A stretch of DNA of 64,000 nt from CAKSXP01 sp964609305 (lineage in GTDB: Bacteria; Bacillota; Clostridia; Oscillospirales; Oscillospiraceae): positions 25,513 through 89,512 of the forward strand of contig CAZSRK010000001.1 in NCBI GenBank assembly GCA_964609305.1, read 5' to 3'. Below, piece by piece: positions 53,756-63,202 of this stretch (the first letter of the stretch is position 1; the number at the start of each line of letters is the position of its first letter). Both the position numbers and the translations under genes were made by a program. The notes beneath the pieces are model-generated. The model saw only the letters and a list, made by a program, of their open reading frames with translations, did no database searches and was not told where the DNA came from.

Positions 53756-53779
53756 CTATATTATGAACTTTTAATACTC

Positions 53780-55556
53780 TTATTTAACTTCGAGCACGAT
53801 GCGACCCTTGAAGCTGCCGGCAGTGATCGCAGTCTCGACGCCGTCAACGAGCATGCGCAGCGTTTTTCCCTCGGGGGCCCTGACAACGGCTCCCTCGGCC
53901 AGCGTGAGGCTGGTTATATAGCTGGTATCGGTGACGGTCCAGACGCTGTCTTCGTCCATCGTGATGATGACGCCGTTGTTGACAGTGGGCGCGGCCTCCT
54001 GCTCAACACAGCTTATGAGGTAATAGCTCTCCGCGTTGATGACGTCGGTTCCCTCCTCGGGATACCACTGCTTCGCCGCGGACATCACGCTCTCGGCGCG
54101 GACGTTCTTCATGTCGATGACGAGGTTGTGCGCGCCCTGAAGGCCCTCGCCCATGTCCTCCCAATCCTCGGGGTCAATACCGGCCGGGATCTCCATGGGT
54201 CCGTTACGGTCGTTGGCCTTCAGCTCCGTGGTGGAATTGAGGAAGTCGCCGCAAACGTCCATGTTGGACAGGTTTACGAAAATATCCAGAGTCGGGTCGG
54301 GATTCCACAGATCGCGGTCGACGTAAACGTCGGTCTCATCATAGGGGATCTTGTAGAAGTCGCCTCCGCCCATGCCGGGGTCGTCGTTGTCCATGAGCTG
54401 GACTATCACGCCGTTGCCGGAGTAGATCTCACAGTTGTCAAAATTGAAGGTGCTGGTGGAGCCCTTGACGCAGACGGTGGAGCTGTCGGTGTTGATAACG
54501 GTGCCGCGGTCAAAGGTCACGGTGCCATAGCGGTCGCGGAAGGCCATGACGGCAAAGAGGTTGCCCGTGATGGAGCAGTTGGAGAAGTTTCCGCCGCTCT
54601 CGGAGTGGTCCATACCACGCTTCTCAGGCTCGGAGTCGAGGAGCATCGCAAATCCGTTGACATTCAGCTCGCAGCCGTCGAAGCCGAAGTAGCAGTCGCC
54701 AATGCAGAACACGCCGTAACCGCGGGCGCGCGGGCCGGTCAGGTCGAGCGTCGTGTTGCGCAGATATGCGCGGTTATGGATGGAGCCGTCAACGGAGATA
54801 ACGCCCCAGCCGTTGGACTTCATGTACGAGTCGTTGATGTACACGGTCGCGTTTTCACATACCTGATTGGATCGGTTGGTGCCGTAAATACCCATCAGCC
54901 AGTTCGGGGATCCAAGCAGGCGGGGGTTGTCCACGGCCTTTGGGCTGTTATTGATTATACGGCTGTTATTTATAGTCAGCACCGTGTCGCCGCCAGCGTG
55001 GAAGCAGCAACGCGTCACTCCGGAGAACTGAAAATCGCAGTCCTGTATGGTGACCTGGCTCTTTCCGATAGCCGTCACACCGGCACCGACGTCGATAAAG
55101 TCGTCACTTCCGCTGCCCTCGAACTCAAAGCGGCAGTTGCCGCACCTCATATTTGCTGTCTCCATCGATGAGTATGCCGTTGACGTCATTCTCGCAGGAA
55201 TAAAACTCGACGTCACAGGCATAGGTGTCGGTTATCTCTCCACGGTTTGCCATGCCGAGGAAGGAACGCTTTTCGCAAAGCTTTCCGTTATCGATCACGG
55301 CAGCGCAGCGGAACATGGTGTCCGGCCCGCCGAACAGACGGTGCAGCCCGGAAGGCGGCATCACATAAAAATCATGGACAAGGACCTTGACGTCGCCTCG
55401 GTAAGTGCCAGGCACGGCGGCCTCATTACGTCCGTTCACCATGAGGATGACACCCTTGCCCTCAGGGGCCTCAAGCTTTCCTCCCTCTTCGATGACGAGG
55501 CTGGACAGTTCAACGGATTCTTCGACTTTCCAGACATCGTTTACAACTTTTTTCAT
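53780..55556 (-). pseudogene. Beta-helix repeat protein, paralogue 2, frameshifted
   Basis: The N-terminal part (55556 to about 55142) begins MKKVVNDVWKVEES and ends out of frame; the rest continues with NCRFEFEGSGSDDF and runs to 53780. One extra base in the CGG at about 55141-55143 explains the break; repair gives about 591 residues, close to its paralogues. Family motifs present: YGTNRSN, GWGVISVDG, VQLMDNDDPGM, VNNGVI, WTVTDTSYI. Terminal modules of 53 residues at both ends resemble each other. No signal peptide. The start at 55556 has AAGGAG upstream. Lies 108 bases downstream of paralogue 3. Unknown function. Confidence 0.82.
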
Positions 55557-55628
55557 GCTTTTCTCCTTATCATTCATGGTATTTAAGCGTGACAGTTGCT
55601 CCACTTGGGAAAGCAGTTTCTGAGCAAA

Positions 55629-55654
55629 CCGGGGAGGGGTCTCCCCCTCCCCGG
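55629..55654 (-). terminator. Hairpin after beta-helix paralogue 3
   Basis: CCGGGGAGGGG pairs with CCCCTCCCCGG; on the minus strand only a short TTT follows. It lies between the two beta-helix genes and may only partly stop transcription. Confidence 0.55.
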
Positions 55655-55663
55655 GCCTGGTTT

Positions 55664-57526
55664 TTATTTGACCTCGAGCACGATCTTTCCGGTATAGGTG
55701 CCGGCCTTGATCGGGGTCTCGACTCCGTCGACGAGCATGCTCACGCTCATGGCCCTGGGGGCCTTAATGGTGGCGTTCGGGGACAGGGTCAGCTTGGTCA
55801 GATAGCTGGTGCCGGTGACGGTCCAGACGCTCTCGTCGTCGAGAGAGACGATGACGCCGTTATTGACAGCGGGAGCGGGGGTCTGGACGATGTTGTTGAC
55901 TTCGTCACGGTTGCGGTTGTCGATAAAGTAGACGCCCTCGCCATACTTCTGGCTGGCGGCGCTGATGATGCCGGTTACGCTGGCAGAAGTGAGGTTGACC
56001 TCGAGGTTCTTCGCACCCTGGAGATAGGGATTGTAGCCGCCCGCGCCGCGCACGACGTCGCCGGGGATGCCGCCCATTTCTTCGGGCGTGAACGGTTCGG
56101 GATCGTCGGGATCGGGTTGCGGCATCGGCGGGGGACCTCTCCGGGGCAGGGGTTCATAGACGTCGGACTCCTTGGGCTCATCGAAGATGGCAAACAGGTT
56201 CGTCGTGGAGTTGAAAATATTGCCCTTGAGCGCGGAGTTGGAGATGTTGAAGAACACGTCCTCGTCGGGGGACGCTACGGTCAGATCACGGCCCTCTACG
56301 TACTCGTCGACGCGATCGACGGGGACGCGGAAAGACTGCGGGCCTCCCATGCCGGGGTCGTCGTTGTCCATGAGCTGGAGGATGACGTCATTGCCCGGGA
56401 AGAATCTGGCCTTGTTGGCGTTGATGGTGAAGCGAGAGCCCTTGACGATCATCGCGGACGAGCCGGTATAGAAAGTCGCATCGTCGATATCGAGATATCC
56501 GCCGTCGTTGCGGAAAGTCTCGGTGCCCCAGCGGCGGGAGTTAACGATGGTGCCGTTTTTGAACTCGCCGCTGGCGTTGTTGGTGCAGCAGATAAGCGCC
56601 ATACCACCGACGGTGACAACGCAGTTGTCAAAGCTGTGCAGGCAGCGGGGGTCTGCCAGACCGTCATACTCGCTGTAATCATTGAAGTTGTCGGCGATTC
56701 CCATCGCACCGTAGCCGGAGGGGCTGGTCTGCATGATGATGCAGTCTTTGTAGTACAGGTGATTGTACTTACCGCCGTCGACGCTCATCGCGCCCCAGCC
56801 GTTGGTGGAGATGAAGCAGTCGTTGTAGTAGCAGGTTGCCATGTGGCCGGCATTGGTGATACGGTTCGTGCCGTAGAGGCTCATCGACCAGTTAGGATCG
56901 ACCTTATCGTCAAACGGGGCACTCTCTCCGATGATGCGTGTGCGGTTGACAGTCAGCTCGGAATTGTTGCCGGCGAAAATAGCGCCGCGGGTGACGCCCT
57001 TGACAATGAACTCGGAGTCGTTGACGGTGACCTTGGCGTCGCCGTAGATGGCAAGGCCGGCGCCGCAGGCCTGGAAGTCGTTCTCTCCGCGGCCGACGAG
57101 ATTCATCTTGACGTTGTTGAGAGTATACTCGCCCTCGCCGGTGATGTAGATGCCGTTGAGACCGCCGTCGTTGGCCTCGATCGTGACATTTTCGACGGTT
57201 TTCCCGTCAAAGCTGCCGCCCTTGACAGCGCCGGGGATGCAGTATTCCTCAACGACCTGGTTGTCTCTGAGGAAGATGCCGGTGCGGTAGAAGGTCTTCT
57301 GAGGAGTGCCCCAGATGCCGACCTTGGTCAGGTAGCTGTCACCAACGTACAGAAGGATGTCGCCCTCATAGCTGCCGGGTTTGATATCGGTCGGCATGCC
57401 GTTGAGAAACATCGTGACACCCTTGCCCCAGGGAGCCTTGACGGAAGCACCCTCATTGACGACAAGCTTGTCGAGATGTGTGGTTTCTTCGATTTTCCAC
57501 ACACCGTCAATAATTTTTTCGCTCAT
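55664..57526 (-). CDS. Beta-helix repeat protein, paralogue 3
   Basis: 620 residues, intact. A module at about residues 8-60 (VWKIEETTHLDKL ... GSYEGDILL) is repeated at the C-terminus at about 568-620 (VWTVTGTSYLTKL ... GTYTGKIVLEV); I count 21 identical positions of 53 without gaps. Between them lie beta-helix coils with YGTNRIT, GWGAMSVDGG, LQLMDNDDPGM and VNNGVI, and a proline-rich insert near 462-500. No signal peptide or anchor. AGGAGG precedes the ATG. Sits 130 bases downstream of the flavoenzyme gene on the same strand. Function unknown; a scaffold or binding protein is possible. Confidence 0.82.
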   Translation of the reverse strand: MSEKIIDGVWKIEETTHLDKLVVNEGASVKAPWGKGVTMFLNGMPTDIKPGSYEGDILLYVGDSYLTKVGIWGTPQKTFYRTGIFLRDNQVVEEYCIPGAVKGGSFDGKTVENVTIEANDGGLNGIYITGEGEYTLNNVKMNLVGRGENDFQACGAGLAIYGDAKVTVNDSEFIVKGVTRGAIFAGNNSELTVNRTRIIGESAPFDDKVDPNWSMSLYGTNRITNAGHMATCYYNDCFISTNGWGAMSVDGGKYNHLYYKDCIIMQTSPSGYGAMGIADNFNDYSEYDGLADPRCLHSFDNCVVTVGGMALICCTNNASGEFKNGTIVNSRRWGTETFRNDGGYLDIDDATFYTGSSAMIVKGSRFTINANKARFFPGNDVILQLMDNDDPGMGGPQSFRVPVDRVDEYVEGRDLTVASPDEDVFFNISNSALKGNIFNSTTNLFAIFDEPKESDVYEPLPRRGPPPMPQPDPDDPEPFTPEEMGGIPGDVVRGAGGYNPYLQGAKNLEVNLTSASVTGIISAASQKYGEGVYFIDNRNRDEVNNIVQTPAPAVNNGVIVSLDDESVWTVTGTSYLTKLTLSPNATIKAPRAMSVSMLVDGVETPIKAGTYTGKIVLEVK

Positions 57527-57656
57527 GTTTTGGTCTTTCCTCCTGTTCTTAAAAAATAGCAGATTATAGGTGCTGCGCGGGATATTTGCCGGGGGAAATA
57601 CTCAAACTCTCAGGGGCGATGAGGCACCGCCCCGAGAAACTTTGACGAAATTAGGA

Positions 57657-59600
57657 TCAGATGCCCAGATCCAGAGCCGCGAAGTAGCCCTCGTGTACGG
57701 CGTTGGGGACCTTGCGGGCACGCTTGCAGTCGCCGGCCGCGACGAAGTCGTCCGCGCAGTCACGCAGGGAGTCGACGGTGGCGGAGTTGGCGCGCATGCC
57801 AAGGCCGAAGATGACGGTATCGGCCTCCAGTATGCTCTCGGATCCGTCCGGGTTCTTGACGCGGACGCCGTTGGGCAGGACCTCGAGACAGGTCGTGGAG
57901 GTGTGCACGCCGATGCTGTACTTCTCGATGGGCACGAGCATACCCTGCTGGCTCATCCAGTTGGCGTCGCGCGCCAGCTCCGGCAGCATCTCGACGATGT
58001 CGACCTGGTGGCCGAGCTCGGCCAGGAATATGCCGGTCTCGCAGCCGGCCAGACCGCCGCCGACCATGACGACCTTCTTGCCGATCTTATCAAGCTCCTT
58101 GTATGCCTCGAGAACGTGCATCGCGTTCTCCTTCAGGCCCGGGATCGGGGGCTGTATCGGGCTGGAGCCGCAGGCGCAGATTATCGCATCGGGAGCCAGC
58201 TTATCCATGAGCTCGGGCGTGGCCTCAGTATTGTACATGACCTTGATGCCAAGCTTGTTTACACGGTTTACAAGATAGTTCTTGAAGCGGCGCAGGTCGA
58301 CTTTCATCTCGTCATAATCGGTGAAGTTGATGATGCCGCCGAGCTTGTCGCTCTTCTCGACCAGGGTCACGTCATGGCCGCGCCCAGCCGCGGTGATGGC
58401 GGCCTTCATTCCGCCGGAACCGCCGCCGACAACGACGACGTTGAGCTTCTCCCTGACGTCGGGCTGGGAGGTCAGGCGTGCCTCGCGATATGTACGCGGG
58501 TTGACGGAGCAGTTGGCAGCGTCGGTCATCTGCAGGCCGGTCAGGCAGCTCAGGCAGCGGATGCAGGGGATGATGTCCTCGCTCTTGCCGTGCTTTGCCT
58601 TTCTTGCAAAGTCAGGGTCGGCAATGAAGGTGCGGGCGCCGGCGATGAAGTCGGCTCCGCCTTCCTCGAGGATCTGCTCGGCCAGTTCGGGAGTGTTGAT
58701 GGCGCCGATGGCGACGACGGGGCTCTTGACATGCTTTCTTATCTCGGCCGCGAGATAGGCGTTGCAGCCGTTCTTGAGGAAGATGGTCGGGTGCGTGATA
58801 ACGGCGCCCTCGTCCGTCGAGTCACGCGCGGCGGAGACGTGGATGATGTCGACATAGTCGTCGATGATCTTGCAGAACTCAACGGCATCCTGAAGGGTGT
58901 GGCCGCCGGTCTCGGGACACATCTCGTCTCCGGAGATGCGGTACTCGATCAGGAAGTTGTCGCCGCAGCGCTCGCGTACGCGGTTTATTACCATCAGTGG
59001 GAAGCGGGCGCGGTTCTCCATGCTTCCGCCGTATTCGTCGGTGCGCTTGTTGAATTCGTCAGACATGAACTGCGCAAGGCCCCAGCCATGCGCGCCATGG
59101 AGCATCACACCGTCAAAGCCGCAGGTCTGCGCGATCTCGGCATAGTCGGCATAGTGGTCGGCGATCTCATTCATGCGCTCGACGGTTATTTCGTCAACCT
59201 GCTGCCCGTCCCAGCGGACATATGCGGAGGGCGCAACAGGATTACGGCCGTACTTATCCACGGGGTAGGAGCCGCCGCCGTGGCACAGCTCGAAAGAGGC
59301 GATGCAGTCATGCTGATGGATGGCATTGACAAGCTCTGTCATGCGGGGCTGGAGATGACGGTCAGGATACCAGAAACCGCCGCCGAGCTCGCAGATGTCG
59401 GCGTCGACCATGCCGCCCGCAACGGTGACCTGAGCCACTCCGCCGGCGGCCTTTGTCTCTATCCACTTGATGAAGTTGTCATCGGGACGATGATCGCTGG
59501 TCACCCAAGAGCACATGTTGGGGGCAGAGAACAGACGGTTCTTGAAATAGGTCCCCTTGATAGTCATGGGCTCAAAGAGCTTGGGGTAATACTTGTTCAT
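57657..59600 (-). CDS. Old Yellow Enzyme-type NADH:flavin oxidoreductase (FadH/Bai-like)
   Basis: 647 residues. N-terminal FMN barrel (to about 370) with HGAHGWGLAQFMSD and KRTDEYGGSMENR; 4Fe-4S ligands in CIRCLSC and a following Cys 11 residues later; C-terminal FAD/NAD(P) domains with VVGGGSGGMKAA and VGGGLAGCETG. This is the 2,4-dienoyl-CoA reductase/enoate reductase layout, which reduces activated C=C bonds of dietary, bile-acid or xenobiotic compounds. The substrate is unknown. The Fe-S spacing (C-x2-C-x2-C) is one residue shorter than I expect for FadH. ATG 59600 has GGAGGAG upstream. Divergent from a LysR regulator. Confidence 0.92.
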   Translation of the reverse strand: MNKYYPKLFEPMTIKGTYFKNRLFSAPNMCSWVTSDHRPDDNFIKWIETKAAGGVAQVTVAGGMVDADICELGGGFWYPDRHLQPRMTELVNAIHQHDCIASFELCHGGGSYPVDKYGRNPVAPSAYVRWDGQQVDEITVERMNEIADHYADYAEIAQTCGFDGVMLHGAHGWGLAQFMSDEFNKRTDEYGGSMENRARFPLMVINRVRERCGDNFLIEYRISGDEMCPETGGHTLQDAVEFCKIIDDYVDIIHVSAARDSTDEGAVITHPTIFLKNGCNAYLAAEIRKHVKSPVVAIGAINTPELAEQILEEGGADFIAGARTFIADPDFARKAKHGKSEDIIPCIRCLSCLTGLQMTDAANCSVNPRTYREARLTSQPDVREKLNVVVVGGGSGGMKAAITAAGRGHDVTLVEKSDKLGGIINFTDYDEMKVDLRRFKNYLVNRVNKLGIKVMYNTEATPELMDKLAPDAIICACGSSPIQPPIPGLKENAMHVLEAYKELDKIGKKVVMVGGGLAGCETGIFLAELGHQVDIVEMLPELARDANWMSQQGMLVPIEKYSIGVHTSTTCLEVLPNGVRVKNPDGSESILEADTVIFGLGMRANSATVDSLRDCADDFVAAGDCKRARKVPNAVHEGYFAALDLGI

Positions 59601-59690
59601 TTTTGGATCTCCTCCGATATTTAATATCATTTTTCCTTTGAAAAACTGTCTATTATTTTAGCACAAATTTCGGGCAGGGTTTATCTAATT

Positions 59691-59755
59691 ATTGCATCGC
59701 GTTATGCGCAAAAGCCAAATATTGCATTGACTTCCGTCGGCAAAATATTTTATAC
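59691..59755. promoter_or_regulatory. LysR-type operator and lysR promoter
   Basis: An interrupted dyad TTGCAT-N6-ATGCGCAA at 59691-59710 is of the T-N11-A form bound by LysR proteins. Next to it TTGACT (59726) and TATACT (59750), 18 bases apart, form a candidate promoter for the lysR gene. The dyad sits between the divergent starts. Confidence 0.55.
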
Positions 59756-59809
59756 TATATCTGCGACATACTTTAAATTAAATAATATCAGCGCCACGGA
59801 GGTACGCCA

Positions 59810-60703
59810 ATGACTCTTGAACAGATAAAAAATTTCATAGCTCTTGCGGACTTCCGGAACTTTACAAAGGCTGCCGAGCGCAACTTCATCAGCCAGTCGA
59901 CGCTCAGCCGCAGCGTGGCGAGCCTGGAAAGCTCGCTTGGTATAAAGCTGCTCGAACGGGACACCAGATACGTCACGCTCACGCAGGCCGGCGAGTATCT
60001 CCGGGACGAGGGGAACCGCATCCTTGACGAGCTCTACATGCTTGAGGCCGTGCTCAAGGACATGTCGGAGGGCAAGATCGGGCATCTTATGATAATCCTG
60101 CCCGATTTTTACTTTGAGCCTTTCTCAGATGGCTGCCGCCGTTTTTTGACGGATTATCCCGAGGTCGAGCTTGAGCTGGAGGTCGAGCGCAGCTGGCAGA
60201 TAGCTGAGCGCGTTGCCATGCGCGAGGCTGATATCGGACTGACATTCTCTCATGAGATCGACTCCCCTGATCTGGGCGTTAAAAACATTATGAATGACCG
60301 TCTGGCGGTGCTTCTTCCGGAATTCCATCCACTGGCCCAGAGGGAGACGGTCTCCCTTGGAGAGCTTGACCCGGCGGAAATCATTTTCTTTGGTGACTCA
60401 GCTTTCCGCGGCTCCGGAAACGGCGCAGTGGCCATGGAGCCGGTAGTCCAGGGCGAGCGCACCCCAAAATACCATATAATCCGCTCGATGAGCACCGCTT
60501 TCCAGCGGATGTATGCCGGACAGGGCGTGCTGGTGCTGCCGCGGGTCATAGGCATGGCGCAGCAGACCATCGGCAAATGCCGCCTTGTCGAGCTTGAGGA
60601 ACAGGGGCAGGATCTGGACTACAAGCTTTCGCTGGTTTACCGGCAGGACAATCCCAACCCCGCACTCAAAAAGTTTATTGACATGTTCCCCGTAATAGAC
60701 TAA
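59810..60703 (+). CDS. LysR family transcriptional regulator
   Basis: 297 residues. N-terminal helix-turn-helix with FTKAAERNFISQSTLSRSVASLE near residues 18-40, and a periplasmic-binding-protein-like effector domain. By position it activates the divergent flavoenzyme gene, perhaps with the beta-helix genes, on sensing the substrate (inference). ATG 59810 has GGAGG upstream. Confidence 0.93.
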   Translation: MTLEQIKNFIALADFRNFTKAAERNFISQSTLSRSVASLESSLGIKLLERDTRYVTLTQAGEYLRDEGNRILDELYMLEAVLKDMSEGKIGHLMIILPDFYFEPFSDGCRRFLTDYPEVELELEVERSWQIAERVAMREADIGLTFSHEIDSPDLGVKNIMNDRLAVLLPEFHPLAQRETVSLGELDPAEIIFFGDSAFRGSGNGAVAMEPVVQGERTPKYHIIRSMSTAFQRMYAGQGVLVLPRVIGMAQQTIGKCRLVELEEQGQDLDYKLSLVYRQDNPNPALKKFIDMFPVID

Positions 60704-60866
60704 AAAATGCCGTTGCTTTCCCGTTGCATAACAATGGGCAAGCCCTCGCTGAACGATATGTTCGCCTTGTTTTGCAGGGCTTTGCGGGGCATTGGATTTA
60801 ATTCAGGGCGGGCCGGGCCTGCGAGGGCTTTCCTGTTGGCGCATGGCTCTTTCAGTTTTTTACGTT

Positions 60867-60907
60867 CCCGGGCAGCCGCACAGGGCTGTCCCGGGATCTT
60901 TCTTTTT
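60867..60907 (+). terminator. Terminator after lysR
   Basis: CCCGGGCAGCC pairs with GGGCTGTCCCGGG (one bulge), followed by a T-rich tail. The remaining 226-base gap before lepA holds nothing else I can name. Confidence 0.75.
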
Positions 60908-60929
60908 TACACGTTATGCGTCAAAAGGC

Positions 60930-62735
60930 TCATTCGTCCAGTTTGAGCACCGCCATAAAAGCCTCCGTCGGCATCTGTACCGTCCCGAGGGAGCGCATCT
61001 TCTTTTTGCCCTCTTTCTGCTTTTCAAGCAGCTTTTTCTTTCGCGTTATATCGCCGCCATAGCACTTTGCAAGCACGTCCTTGCGCAGGGCCTTGACAGT
61101 TTCCCGCGCGATTATCTTGCCGCCTATCGCGGCCTGTATCGGCACCTCAAAGAGCTGACGGGGGATGTTCTCCTTGAGCTTTTCACAGATGCGTCTTGCC
61201 CTGCCATATGCCTTGTCACGGTGTGCGATAAAGCTCAGCGCGTCGACCTGCTCGCCGTTGAGAAGCAGATTCACCTTCACAAGATCGCTCACGCGATAGC
61301 CCTCCAGCTCATAGTCGAGCGAGGCATAGCCGCGGGTCTTTGCCTTGAGCGCGTCGAAAAAGTCATAGATTATTTCATTCAGCGGCATGGAGTAGCGCAG
61401 TTCGACGAGGTTTGTATCCAGATATTGCATGTCCGTATACTCGCCGCGCCTGTCCTGACACATGGGCATGATATTGCCGACGTAATCCGGCGGGGTTATT
61501 ATCGAGACCTTGACAAATGGCTCCTTCGCCTCGGCGATTGCGGCCGGATCAGGGAAGGCATGGGGGTTGTCCACGCGCACCACGGTGCCGTCGGTCTTTG
61601 TGACCTCGTATATGACCGAGGGCAGGGTCGTTACAAGGTCAAGGTTGAATTCGCGCTCGAGCCTCTCCTGTATGACCTCCATATGCAGCATACCCAGAAA
61701 CCCGCAGCGGAAGCCGAAGCCCAACGCCACGGAGCTCTCCGGCTCGAACGAGAGCGAAGCGTCATTGAGCTGGAGCTTTTCCAGCGCCTCGCGCAGATCT
61801 CCGTATTTACTGCCGTCCTCGGTATATATGCCGCAGAAAACCATCGGCTGCACCGGACGATAGCCTGGCAGCGCCTCCTCCGCCGGGCGCGCGGCACCCG
61901 TTATCGTATCTCCGACCTGCGTATCCTTGACGTTTTTTATCGACGCGGTGAACCAGCCGACCTCTCCCGCCGTAAGCCTGTCCGCACTCTCCATACCAAG
62001 CGGCAGCAGATAGCCGCAGTCGAGCACCTCATACTCCGCGCCGGAGGCCATGAGTCTAACCTTCATACCGCGGCTGATTTCGCCGTCCATGATACGGAAA
62101 TAGACGATCACACCGACATACGGGTCATACTGGCTGTCGAAAATGAGCGCCTTGAGCGGGGCCTTCGGGTCGCCTTTCGGCGCGGGCACGTTCTGCACGA
62201 TGTCGTCGAGCACGGCCTGGATATTGATCCCGCGCTTTGCCGATATCTCCGGCGCATCCTGCGCCGGGATGCCGATTATGTCCTCGATCTCGCCCTTGAC
62301 GCGCAGGGGGGCCGCCGCGGGCAGGTCGATCTTGTTTATCACCGGCAATATCTCCAGATCATGCTCCAGCGCAAGGTATGTATTGGCAAGGGTCTGTGCT
62401 TCCACACCCTGGGCGGCGTCCACGACGAGCACCGCGCCCTCGCAGGCGGCTAAAGACCGGCTGACCTCATAGTTGAAGTCGACGTGCCCCGGTGTGTCAA
62501 TAAGGTTCAGGGCATAGCTGCGCCCGTCCTGCGCCTTGTAATTGAGCCGCACGGCACGGGCCTTAATGGTTATGCCCCGCTCGCGTTCAAGCTCCATGTT
62601 ATCCAGAAGCTGGCTTTCCATGTCGCGCTCGGCCACGGCTCCGCAGGCCTCTATCAGGCGGTCGGACAACGTCGATTTTCCGTGGTCAATGTGTGCGATG
62701 ATTGAGAAATTGCGTATATTCTCCTGTGGCGTCAT
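60930..62735 (-). CDS. lepA: Elongation factor 4 (LepA)
   Basis: 601 residues, full length. A ribosome-associated GTPase that acts on stalled or mis-set translating ribosomes. G motifs: AHIDHGKSTLSDRL (G1), RGITIK (G2), DTPGHVDF (G3) and NKIDLPAA (G4); the C-terminal LepA-specific domain ends with KKKLLEKQKEGKKKMR. Preceded 10 bases upstream by a small XRE gene. Confidence 0.97.
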   Translation of the reverse strand: MTPQENIRNFSIIAHIDHGKSTLSDRLIEACGAVAERDMESQLLDNMELERERGITIKARAVRLNYKAQDGRSYALNLIDTPGHVDFNYEVSRSLAACEGAVLVVDAAQGVEAQTLANTYLALEHDLEILPVINKIDLPAAAPLRVKGEIEDIIGIPAQDAPEISAKRGINIQAVLDDIVQNVPAPKGDPKAPLKALIFDSQYDPYVGVIVYFRIMDGEISRGMKVRLMASGAEYEVLDCGYLLPLGMESADRLTAGEVGWFTASIKNVKDTQVGDTITGAARPAEEALPGYRPVQPMVFCGIYTEDGSKYGDLREALEKLQLNDASLSFEPESSVALGFGFRCGFLGMLHMEVIQERLEREFNLDLVTTLPSVIYEVTKTDGTVVRVDNPHAFPDPAAIAEAKEPFVKVSIITPPDYVGNIMPMCQDRRGEYTDMQYLDTNLVELRYSMPLNEIIYDFFDALKAKTRGYASLDYELEGYRVSDLVKVNLLLNGEQVDALSFIAHRDKAYGRARRICEKLKENIPRQLFEVPIQAAIGGKIIARETVKALRKDVLAKCYGGDITRKKKLLEKQKEGKKKMRSLGTVQMPTEAFMAVLKLDE

Positions 62736-62745
62736 AGATATGCAT

Positions 62746-63039
62746 TTACCTTTCCTGTGTGTTTTTCAGCATGTCCTCGGCCCTGTCCGCGAGCATGCGC
62801 AGATTTTCCGCGAGCTCCCTGAGCTCGTCCGTACCTCCTGTGTCCGGTTCTCTGCTTTCAGTCCTGCCGAGCAGGTAATCGGCGGATACGCCATAATAGT
62901 CGCAGGCGCGGCACACAAAGCCAAGTCCCGGCTCGCGCGCTCCGTTTTCATAATGCGACAGCAGCGCCTGGCTTATCTTGAGGTCTGCGGCCGCTTTGCG
63001 CTGGCTCAGCCCTCGCTCCTTGCGAAGGACGGACATCAT
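62746..63039 (-). CDS. Small XRE family regulator
   Basis: 97 residues. Single Cro/CI helix-turn-helix (LSQRKAAADLKISQALLSHYENG near 14-33) followed by the continuation YYGVSADYLLGR and a short acidic helical tail. No clear ribosome binding site; starts with two ATG codons. Likely co-transcribed with lepA. Target unknown. Confidence 0.85.
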   Translation of the reverse strand: MMSVLRKERGLSQRKAAADLKISQALLSHYENGAREPGLGFVCRACDYYGVSADYLLGRTESREPDTGGTDELRELAENLRMLADRAEDMLKNTQER

Positions 63040-63136
63040 CCGTGAAAACTGGGTCCCTATCGTCTACACCCCCGGGATTTTTTTGATTACATATGGTATT
63101 ATACCGGCGCCGCGGGCCTTTGTAAATACTAATATC

Positions 63137-63164
63137 TTGACTTTTTTTCTGATTGTGCTAAAGT
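63137..63164 (+). promoter_or_regulatory. Candidate promoter of pta
   Basis: TTGACT at 63137 and TAAAGT at 63159 with a 16-base spacer, 38 bases before the ATG. Confidence 0.5.
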
Positions 63165-63202
63165 TAACCTGCCACAAAGTAACAAACACGGAGGATTGAA
63201 TC

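Noticed and set aside
53555..55171. 538-codon open frame on the plus strand
   Set aside because: Antisense to beta-helix paralogue 2 and ends at the frameshift region; no motifs.
55589..57559. 656-codon open frame on the plus strand
   Set aside because: Antisense shadow of beta-helix paralogue 3; low-complexity Val/Asp/Gly/Ala composition without domains.
57570..59624. 684-codon open frame on the plus strand
   Set aside because: Antisense to the clear Old Yellow Enzyme gene; long because of high GC content, and has no recognisable motifs.
60792..62453. 553-codon open frame on the plus strand
   Set aside because: Antisense to lepA.
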